DNA of 10,633 nt from Desulfamplus sp. (GTDB taxonomy: Bacteria; Desulfobacterota; Desulfobacteria; Desulfobacterales; Desulfobacteraceae), in NCBI GenBank assembly GCA_015231395.1, contig JADGBP010000043.1:1-10633 (forward strand), read 5' to 3'. Shown in pieces: positions 1-5,402 of the stretch. Positions within the stretch are counted from its first letter, which is position 1, and each line of letters starts with the position of its first letter. The position numbers and the translations under genes are program-made. A model generated the notes under the pieces. That model was given only the letters and a program-made list of their open reading frames with translations. It did not search any database and was not told the DNA's origin.

Positions 1-25
1 AAGGAAAATGGGCATTGGGGTTTCA

Positions 26-58
26 GGACACTCCATATTCTGGTCAAATAGAGTGTCC
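26..58. repeat. 8-bp inverted repeat (hairpin) at left edge
   Basis: GGACACTC at 26-33 is the reverse complement of GAGTGTCC at 51-58, with a 17-nt spacer. It lies just outside the left 29-bp inverted repeat. No T-run follows on either strand, so it is not a standard intrinsic terminator. It could be the end of an element that continues outside the window, but no transposase is visible. Confidence 0.4.
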
Positions 59-59
59 A

Positions 60-88
60 TTTATTCAAAAGCAGTAAAGCTCCCGTAA
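60..88 (+). repeat. Left arm of 29-bp inverted repeat flanking the repeat-protein gene
   Basis: Positions 60-88 match the reverse complement of 796-824 at 28 of 29 bases; the only difference is A73 against the complement of A811. The arm ends 58 bp beyond the stop codon of the 147-632 gene, so the two arms enclose that whole gene and its upstream region in a unit of about 765 bp. A 12-bp palindrome, TAAACATGTTTA at 86-97, overlaps the inner end of this arm. No obvious target-site duplication is seen outside the arms. Confidence 0.85.
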
Positions 89-146
89 ACATGTTTATAG
101 TAGAGATATTAAGGACGCTGATTAAACTATGCACTAAAAATTACTA

Positions 147-632
147 TTACTCAATGTTTACAGCACCAGCGGTGGCAGTATTATTTTTACCAGCCGAGAT
201 TGCAGTATTATTACCAACTGCAGTATTAACAACGCTACCTCCAACCTTGGACTCTTTTACATTTACAGAGCCAGCTACAGCAGTATTCTTTTCGCCAGCT
301 GCAATTGCAGTATTATTACCAACTGCAGTATTAACAACGCTACCTCCAACTTTGGAGTCTTCAATATTTACAGATCCAGCTACAGCAGTATTATTTTTAC
401 CAGCCGAGATTGCAGTATTATTACCAACTGCAGTATTAACAACGCTACCTCCAACCTTGGACTCTTTTACATTTACAGAACCTGCAGTAGCCGTATTCTT
501 TTCGCCGGCCGAGATTGCAGTATTATTACCAACTGCAGTATTAACAACACTACCTCCAACTTTAGAACCTGCGAAAGCAAGTGAAGCAGACAGGGCAATA
601 ATAATAGTATACGATATTATTCTTTTAGTCAT
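147..632 (-). CDS. Secreted protein built of four 35-residue Asn/Ala/Gly/Val repeats
   Basis: The product is 161 residues with a Sec signal peptide (residues 1-21, cleavage likely after SLAFA). Almost the whole mature chain is four repeats starting at residues 23, 58, 93 and 128, with core GGSVVNTAVGNNTAI followed by SAG or AAG, a short variable stretch and SVN or AVN. The repeats alternate: 1 and 3 carry a GEKNTA version, 2 and 4 a GKNNTA version. There are no Cys or aromatic residues after the signal peptide, and Asn, Thr and Ala recur at fixed steps, as expected of a β-solenoid or amyloid-like chain; that fold is inference. The ATG at 632 has a good ribosome site (AGAGGAG about 8 nt upstream). 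I do not recognise a named family. The reverse strand is also open across the repeats, but that reading lacks a ribosome site and a signal peptide. The gene is enclosed by 29-bp inverted repeats. Confidence 0.85.
   Translation of the reverse strand: MTKRIISYTIIIALSASLAFAGSKVGGSVVNTAVGNNTAISAGEKNTATAGSVNVKESKVGGSVVNTAVGNNTAISAGKNNTAVAGSVNIEDSKVGGSVVNTAVGNNTAIAAGEKNTAVAGSVNVKESKVGGSVVNTAVGNNTAISAGKNNTATAGAVNIE
150..566 (-). repeat. Four tandem copies of a 105-bp unit, arranged as two 210-bp units
   Basis: A shared core (GCAGTATTATTACC on the plus strand) recurs at 202, 307, 412 and 517, exactly 105 bp apart. Copies two apart are more alike than neighbours, so the array probably grew by duplicating a 210-bp pair. 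Frame is kept throughout. Such an array is prone to copy-number change in units of 35 or 70 residues. Confidence 0.9.
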
Positions 633-1025
633 TCTTTTTCTCCTCTGTTAGATAATTATGTTATTTTAGAATTTGTACATAAAAAAACTAATTTAAATAT
701 AACCAGTAAAGCTAAAGTTTGCACAACAGTTTTAAAATGAGTTAATAATGTTTTGTAATTGTTTAATGTACACCTCCTCTGTTGCCTTTTAATTGTTACG
801 GGAGCTTTACAGCTTTTGAATAAAAAACGGCGACCTAAAAATCCAATAAGAGCCTATTGTCAATAATAGACATCTTGCTAAAATAAACCCTTTATTTAGA
901 GCTTAGATTTCGCTCATTTTATTTGTGTTGTATTAATTAGATAAGCACAACATATTGTGTTTAACATGAGGGGTATGAACCCAAGCTTCGCAATCAATTA
1001 AAAGGCTATTTTTGGACACCCCAGC
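633..1025. other. 393-bp gene-free stretch upstream of the repeat-protein gene
   Basis: No supported gene lies here. On the minus strand the 10-mer AACAGAGGAG, which holds the ribosome site of the 632 gene at 640-649, occurs again at 774-783. There it precedes a possible 13-codon open frame starting with GTG, which may be a leader peptide or chance. The right arm of the inverted repeat is at 796-824. Beyond it are weak AT-rich hairpins, such as CACAACATATTGTG near 947-960 and GGGT/ACCC near 970-982. I see no strong promoter or terminator. The stretch would have to hold the promoter of the repeat-protein gene and the 3' end of the phosphatase transcript. Confidence 0.5.
796..824 (-). repeat. 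Right arm of 29-bp inverted repeat flanking the repeat-protein gene
   Basis: This is the reverse-complement partner of 60-88, with one mismatch. It lies 163 bp upstream of the ATG at 632, so any promoter inside that gap would be carried along if the unit moved or inverted. The arm contains a short direct repeat (AAAGCT twice, 2 bp apart, read on the minus strand) that could serve as a protein-binding motif. Confidence 0.85.
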
Positions 1026-1856
1026 TCAATAGATGTCGCTGTATCCCATTTGTGTTTTACATACAATAACGCTTATATTGTCTCTACTTCCTGATTTTTT
1101 TGCGGAACTTACTATTCGTGACGGAATTTCATAAAAATCGTCTTCTTTTTGAATAATTTTTTGTATAGCTTCGTCAGAAAGTATATTTGACAATCCATCA
1201 CTACAAAGAAGATAGATATCATTAGGTTGATATATACCGTAGTTCATTTCTATTTTAACAAAATGCTCTACTCCCAATGCTCTTGTAAGGATATTCTTTT
1301 TTGGTTCAATTCCTAATCGGTCGGCTTTAACCCACTCTTCATATAACGAATGATCGGTAGTCAAACGTTCAATGAGAGATGATTTGTACTTATACAAACG
1401 ACTATCTCCCACATGAAACCAAATAATATATCCACTGTTTGTTAAATAAAAACCAACAATTGTAGTCCCCATATATCTTGCCAAATCCAGTTGTCTGTTC
1501 TGCTCAAAAAGGAAAAAATTTGCCTCTTGAACAGCATCTTTAATTACAGACCACATACAACCAACTTCAAAGGGCAGGTTACAAGATATAGTAATATCTT
1601 GTAGTGTTTTATGGATAACCTCCTCATCTAAAGCATTTTGTATTATCTTAATTGCTGTTGTGCTTGCTTCCGCACCTTTTTCTTGTCCACCCATTCCATC
1701 TGCAAGTAACATAAATCTTCCATTGTTATCAAGGAAAATAGAGTCCTCATTTGTTTGTCTGACAATACCAACATCAGACTCTCCACACGATATACTTAAT
1801 GATGAAGTGACTCGCAATTTCAAATTCTCATTGTTGTATTTTTGAACAGGATTCAA
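1026..1856 (-). CDS. PP2C-family Ser/Thr protein phosphatase
   Basis: This 276-residue soluble protein has the full bacterial PP2C (PPM) motif set: RQTNED (33-38), LLADGMGG (50-57), GTT (130-132), VGDSRLY (149-155), LTTDHS (165-170), LTRALG (190-195), LLCSDGL (216-222) and RDNIS (258-262). The metal-binding aspartates D38, D53, D220 and D259 are all present, so it should be an active Mn/Mg-dependent phosphatase. It has no signal peptide or membrane segment and so acts in the cytoplasm. The start is TTG at 1856; the upstream kinase stop TGA overlaps it as TTGA, and a GAGGAG lies 12-13 nt upstream. No in-frame ATG exists before the catalytic core. The coupling implies that kinase and phosphatase are made together and that this enzyme reverses the kinase's phosphorylation, as in PrpC/PrkC-type pairs; that partnership is inferred from context. 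Confidence 0.95.
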   Translation of the reverse strand: MNPVQKYNNENLKLRVTSSLSISCGESDVGIVRQTNEDSIFLDNNGRFMLLADGMGGQEKGAEASTTAIKIIQNALDEEVIHKTLQDITISCNLPFEVGCMWSVIKDAVQEANFFLFEQNRQLDLARYMGTTIVGFYLTNSGYIIWFHVGDSRLYKYKSSLIERLTTDHSLYEEWVKADRLGIEPKKNILTRALGVEHFVKIEMNYGIYQPNDIYLLCSDGLSNILSDEAIQKIIQKEDDFYEIPSRIVSSAKKSGSRDNISVIVCKTQMGYSDIY

Positions 1857-3715
1857 TTTGTTGATTCACTCCTCATAAGCGTTTCAAGAAAATTCTTTGG
1901 GTCTTTTGTTTCCTTCATAACTTTTTCCAAATGCTTTTTCTTGACCTCATTACTATCTTTTAACTCATCATCAAATGATAAATTTTGGGTATTCGGCATA
2001 TCTTGCAAACTATCTGCTATCTTTACTTTGCCTTGTTCAGTCATCCCATCGGATGTATTGGTTGAATCATCATCTGTAATCCTATCAAGAAATTCTTTTG
2101 GATCTTTTATTTCTTTCAGGATTGTAATACCTACAGGATCTACTATCTTGTTCTCTGAAATTTCATTTGAGTAATTATCAATGTTTTCATCTACGGAGAG
2201 ATTTGGCTTAAAGCTTGCTGTAGCAGTTTCTTGCTTATCCGACACTTCCATCTCAGCCCGATGGACTGGTGGAGCCTGTGGCTTTTCACTTGTATCTTTA
2301 CGACTTATATCAGGGATATTTATATCTTTACGACTTGCATCAGGGATATTTTGAATCTCATGAAAAGCTTCATTATTTATTTTATCGGGAAAGGCAGCTG
2401 GAATTTTGTTTGAGTAATTATTATCAATGTTTTCATTTACTGAGAGATTGGGCTTAAAGCTTGCTTCTATGGCAGTTTCTTGCTTATCCGACACTTCTAT
2501 CTCAGCCTGATGGACTGGAGCGTGTGGCTTTTCACTTGTATCTTTGCGACTTGCATCGGGGATATTTTGAACCTCATGAAAAGCTTTATTAGTAATTTCA
2601 TGGGGCACATCATTCGTTTTCCATAGATACTTGTATGCAAATAGAACGCTACCGACTACCAATAGACACGCCACAAAAAGATAAAGCATACGCCTCATTT
2701 TCGTTGGGCTATTGTTTGCATCCCTTGTAAAATCAGTCTTTTCATAGATATCTGTTAAAAAAATGGTTTTTGTATTATCGATTTCAATATTGTGATTGTT
2801 TTGAACATCCGTTGAATTTTTTTCAAATTCGCTTTGATGTCTCGATACATAGAGAGTCTCCTCTCCATGGCCTGGCTGATTTAAAAATATTGATCGGATT
2901 GCAATTTTAAAATCATCCGCAGAAGTATATCTATTGGATGGAAGTTTGGCCAGTGCAGTCTGAATCACCTGATCAATAAGAGGCGGCAGTTGTGAATTCA
3001 GTTGACTTGGGGAAACAGGATCTTCATTTAGTATTTTATGCATCATAGCTGTGATTTCAGATGCATAAAAAGGTTTTTTACCTGTTAACAGTTGATAAAA
3101 AATAACTCCGGCAGAAAAAAGATCAGATCTGAAATCTATTTTTTCCCCTCGGATTTGCTCCGGTGACATGTAGGATGGGGTTCCCAATAATGAACCAAAT
3201 TGTGTCAACTCTGAAGACTCAAACGTTGCTATACCAAAATCAGCAATTTTAATTGTATAATCTGACATAACAATAATATTTGCTGGTTTGATATCTCGAT
3301 GTATGACACCGTGTTCATGAGAATGAAATAATGCATCAAGGAGCTGATCCATTATTTTTACAACATCCTCTATTCTATTAAATTTCTTATTATCATCAAA
3401 AAAGACTTTTAATGCAGTTCCTTTGACGATCTCCATGACAATGAATGCCGTTTCAGGAGTTTCAATATAGTCAAAAACAGAAACAATATTTGGATGATTC
3501 AGCCTTCCAGCCATCTGTGCTTCTCTTTCAAAACGAGCCATTATTTCATTGAGGTTGGCTCCTTGATCCTGAATCACTTTTTTGTTGATGGTCTTAATCG
3601 CAACTTCTCGTTTAATAATTGGGTCAAATGCTTTGAAAACGGTACCCATAGCACCTTGACCCAATTCTTCAATAACTTCATATTTTCCGATTTTATAAGG
3701 AACAGCTTCTTTCAT
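1853..3715 (-). CDS. Transmembrane Hanks-type Ser/Thr kinase with repetitive periplasmic tail
   Basis: The product has 620 residues. The kinase domain spans about 11-275 with an intact active site: Gly loop GQGAMG (19-24), VAIK lysine K41, HRDIKPAN with catalytic D141, DFG (159-161), and activation-segment end GTPSYMSPE (178-186). A linker of about 65 residues leads to one membrane helix (about 343-361). The remaining 255 or so residues should face the periplasm. That tail has no PASTA or other sensor domain I recognise. It contains a long duplication (about 376-436 and 447-518, sharing NIPDASRKD, TSEKP, EVSDKQETA and SFKPNLSV) and a 20-residue motif, KE-KDPK-FL ending STN, repeated at 534-553 and 601-620. 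The ATG at 3715 has GGAAGG about 10 nt upstream. It follows the OmpA-type gene by 34 bp and overlaps the phosphatase gene. Its role would be to relay an envelope signal by phosphorylating cytoplasmic targets; the substrate is unknown. Confidence 0.95.
   Translation of the reverse strand: MKEAVPYKIGKYEVIEELGQGAMGTVFKAFDPIIKREVAIKTINKKVIQDQGANLNEIMARFEREAQMAGRLNHPNIVSVFDYIETPETAFIVMEIVKGTALKVFFDDNKKFNRIEDVVKIMDQLLDALFHSHEHGVIHRDIKPANIIVMSDYTIKIADFGIATFESSELTQFGSLLGTPSYMSPEQIRGEKIDFRSDLFSAGVIFYQLLTGKKPFYASEITAMMHKILNEDPVSPSQLNSQLPPLIDQVIQTALAKLPSNRYTSADDFKIAIRSIFLNQPGHGEETLYVSRHQSEFEKNSTDVQNNHNIEIDNTKTIFLTDIYEKTDFTRDANNSPTKMRRMLYLFVACLLVVGSVLFAYKYLWKTNDVPHEITNKAFHEVQNIPDASRKDTSEKPHAPVHQAEIEVSDKQETAIEASFKPNLSVNENIDNNYSNKIPAAFPDKINNEAFHEIQNIPDASRKDINIPDISRKDTSEKPQAPPVHRAEMEVSDKQETATASFKPNLSVDENIDNYSNEISENKIVDPVGITILKEIKDPKEFLDRITDDDSTNTSDGMTEQGKVKIADSLQDMPNTQNLSFDDELKDSNEVKKKHLEKVMKETKDPKNFLETLMRSESTN
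2162..2590 (-). repeat. Long in-frame duplication in the kinase tail, with a 30-bp sub-repeat
   Basis: Copy 1 lies at about 2408-2590 and copy 2 at about 2162-2377, both in frame. Long runs match at the DNA level, for example GCTTATCCGACACTTC and TGTGGCTTTTCACTTGTATC, so the duplication is fairly recent. Copy 2 also holds a 30-bp tandem duplication (2293-2320 and 2323-2350), which encodes NIPDASRKDI then NIPDISRKDT. All length changes keep the reading frame. Confidence 0.85.
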
Positions 3716-3749
3716 TCTATTTGCCTTCCCATTTTTGACTCGGTCAATA

Positions 3750-4283
3750 CTAATTTATTACCCCTGCATTTATAATGCGAACACGTCTATTTACACCTGA
3801 CTCAGGTGAATTCTTATCATAGAGTTCTGTTTCTCCCTTTCCCTCAGTAAATAGACGATTAGAATCAATATGGTGTTTTGATATTAAGTATTTTTTTACT
3901 TCTTCAGCACGCCTACTTGACAAGTGAAGGTTTAAGACTTCTGATCCGCGAGCGTCCGTATGTCCTTCCAATAAAAAATAATATTTTTTTAGTCCATCAT
4001 TATTAAGAGATTTTCCTATATAATCAAGTGTTTCCATTGCTTCATTGGTTAGTTCATATGAATTTAACTTAAAATGGATTGCTAAAGAAACGGATCTTGG
4101 TTGAGCTTTTTCTTCAGAAGTTACAAGACCTCTTGTATTGACTTTAGCAGGGGGGGTAAGTATTTTTACAAGATCTTCAACATCATGAATGCCTTTTTTA
4201 AAGTATAATTCTTCAACAAATCCTGGGGATGCAAATACAGATAACACAACACAAACCATACAACTAAATACAAAACGTCTCAT
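3750..4283 (-). CDS. OmpA-family peptidoglycan-binding envelope protein
   Basis: Reading from the ATG at 4283 gives 177 residues. A signal peptide (about 1-20, hydrophobic core FSCMVCVVLSVF) is followed by a short region and an OmpA C-terminal domain at about 64-172. The key signature is EGHTDARG (106-113), then N118, LSSRRA (121-126) and VKKYL, closing with NRRVRI. D110 and an arginine of R124-R125 correspond to the diaminopimelate-binding pair of OmpA. It should be a periplasmic cell-wall anchor without its own barrel. The frame also allows a TTG at 4289, but AAGGAGG sits 6-7 nt before the ATG at 4283, so the ATG is chosen. It is the first gene of an operon with the kinase (34-bp gap) and phosphatase and may anchor or sense the cell wall for the kinase; that is inference. 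Confidence 0.92.
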   Translation of the reverse strand: MRRFVFSCMVCVVLSVFASPGFVEELYFKKGIHDVEDLVKILTPPAKVNTRGLVTSEEKAQPRSVSLAIHFKLNSYELTNEAMETLDYIGKSLNNDGLKKYYFLLEGHTDARGSEVLNLHLSSRRAEEVKKYLISKHHIDSNRLFTEGKGETELYDKNSPESGVNRRVRIINAGVIN

Positions 4284-4300
4284 AAGCAACCTCCTTGATT
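4284..4300 (-). promoter_or_regulatory. Strong ribosome binding site deciding the OmpA-type start
   Basis: Read on the minus strand, AAGGAGGT precedes the ATG at 4283 with about 6 nt between AGGAGG and ATG. The alternative TTG at 4289 would overlap this site, so the ATG is the real start. Confidence 0.8.
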
Positions 4301-4315
4301 AATAGTGAGTAACCT

Positions 4316-4387
4316 CTACCTTAAAGGGTAGCTGTTACAATAGTGTTTAATGGCTTGCATCCCCTACCCTAAAGGGATAGGGGTTTT
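4316..4387. repeat. Two related hairpins between the hydrolase and OmpA-type genes
   Basis: The first hairpin pairs CTACC (4316-4320) with GGTAG (4327-4331). The second pairs CCCCTA (4361-4366) with TAGGGG (4378-4383) and CCC (4367-4369) with GGG (4374-4376), with A4377 bulged and a TAAA loop. They share the pattern CTACC-TAAAGGG-TAG, suggesting a small REP-like pair. A TTTT run follows the second hairpin only on the plus strand, where no gene ends. In the sense of the genes it has no T-run, so it is at best a weak 3'-end structure for the 4464-5402 gene. Confidence 0.6.
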
Positions 4388-4463
4388 ACGCCATTATCTT
4401 ATAAATTATGTAAAAAAACGCAAAATACCATATTCCCAACTATTAGACGTGTTGCGTGATAAG

Positions 4464-5402
4464 CTATTCTTTCAGCAATTCAACCCAATTGTCTTCCCAG
4501 CAACAGGAATGTGTGTAGCCTTCTATAACCATTATTTTAGTTTTTGAATAATTTAACATTCTATGACAATATGCCCAAATTATTTCTTCACCAACTACTG
4601 AATCCTTACTTCCCACAAAATGGACTTGAGGAATGTTTTGTACTTTTTTTGCGTAATCTGAAGCATTCAAAGATGCGTGTAACGGCGTAACTTTGTGCTG
4701 ATTTGTCCAGAGAACATGGTCTAAATTTGCTGCAATAGTAGTGATTTTTAAGATGTCATTCCGAAAGACCGCAAGAAGAATTGCAATAGTTCCGCCACCG
4801 GAAAAACCGACCAGTTTAATTTTATCTGTTTTAGTATATTTTTTTAATTCATTTAATGCATAGCTCATAGAGTCAATAATTTCGGATGAATATCTATGAG
4901 ATGTCCAATATATTGCATTATTTTTACATTTAATATCATTTTGTCCAATGTACATACATGGTCTTGCCAAATATGCAATTTTCAAATCAGGATCAATAGT
5001 AGCTAAAGCAAGTGCTACAGACTTTTTAGGTGTTGGATTGCTTGAAATAACGTATCTATTTTTCCAAGCCTGACCATCACCTTCAATATATACAGTCAGA
5101 ACTGTACCAGAGCCACTATTTTTTACTAAAGCTTCAATATTAAAACCATCACTTTCAATAGAAAGTTTATCAAAATCGCTTTTAATGGCTGATAAATAAT
5201 TATTACTTGGCATGCAACCAAAAGCTAAAGAAATAAATAGAATGAGTATTGAACAAGGCAAAAAGAGTAAATTATAAAAATTATAATAAAAACATAAGCA
5301 GCTTCGCTGCAATTGTTTTAGGATTGAAATTTCTGAGCAAAAACATAGGCATTGTTGATATGATTGTTGTTGGATTGAAATTCCAGAACAAGAACATTTC
5401 AT
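4464..5402 (-). CDS. Envelope-anchored α/β-hydrolase, serine-esterase type
   Basis: The product has 312 residues. A hydrophobic stretch at about 45-62 ends in LAFGC (59-63); this could be a lipoprotein signal with C63 lipidated, though the lipobox is imperfect, or a membrane anchor. The rest is an α/β-hydrolase: YIEGDG (105-110) as oxyanion-hole strand, nucleophile elbow GFSGGG with S201, acid D267 in SKDSVV and H298 in GYTHSCCW. All three catalytic residues are present in the usual order, so a serine hydrolase (esterase, lipase or peptidase) is likely; the substrate cannot be read. The ATG at 5402 overlaps the stop of the upstream caspase gene as ATGA, so translation is coupled. The first 44 residues are unusual: Cys/Gln-rich and made of a 17-residue repeat. 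No in-frame ATG lies between residue 1 and the end of the hydrophobic segment, although a TTG at residue 31 is possible. Confidence 0.85.
   Translation of the reverse strand: MKCSCSGISIQQQSYQQCLCFCSEISILKQLQRSCLCFYYNFYNLLFLPCSILILFISLAFGCMPSNNYLSAIKSDFDKLSIESDGFNIEALVKNSGSGTVLTVYIEGDGQAWKNRYVISSNPTPKKSVALALATIDPDLKIAYLARPCMYIGQNDIKCKNNAIYWTSHRYSSEIIDSMSYALNELKKYTKTDKIKLVGFSGGGTIAILLAVFRNDILKITTIAANLDHVLWTNQHKVTPLHASLNASDYAKKVQNIPQVHFVGSKDSVVGEEIIWAYCHRMLNYSKTKIMVIEGYTHSCCWEDNWVELLKE
5288..5400 (-). repeat. 51-bp tandem repeat at the start of the hydrolase gene
   Basis: On the plus strand, 5313-5349 and 5364-5400 are imperfect copies 51 bp apart sharing the core GGATTGAAATT. A partial third copy (AAAACATAAGC at 5288-5298) keeps the same spacing. 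In protein this is a 17-residue period (CSCSGISI, then CFCSEISI, then CLCFYYN). A small perfect hairpin, GCAGC-TTC-GCTGC, lies at 5298-5310. Two degenerate copies are too few for a CRISPR array. Confidence 0.7.

Noticed and set aside
91..651. A long plus-strand open frame (186 codons) opposite the repeat gene
   Set aside because: It is the antisense shadow of the 105-bp repeats, whose length is a multiple of three. It lacks a ribosome site at its ATG and reads as repetitive Leu/Pro/Thr, whereas the minus-strand frame has a signal peptide and a good ribosome site.
26..1037. Weak direct repeats GGACAC-CCA plus CAATAGA-TGTC at 26-57 and 1014-1037 as element ends
   Set aside because: The match is short and gapped, the right copy lies partly inside the phosphatase gene's end, and the phosphatase C-terminus looks intact. 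Chance similarity cannot be excluded.
4361..4387. Intrinsic terminator
   Set aside because: The T-run follows the hairpin only on the plus strand, where no gene ends. On the minus strand it lacks a T-run, so I list it only as a hairpin.
4350..4547. Short plus-strand frame (65 codons) between the OmpA-type and hydrolase genes
   Set aside because: It runs through the hairpin pair and into the 3' end of the hydrolase gene on the other strand, has no ribosome site, and looks like chance.
5313..5400. CRISPR-like repeats with the GGATTGAAAT core
   Set aside because: Only two imperfect copies are present, they lie inside a coding frame with a 17-codon period, and no cas gene is near. The pattern is better explained as a coding tandem repeat.
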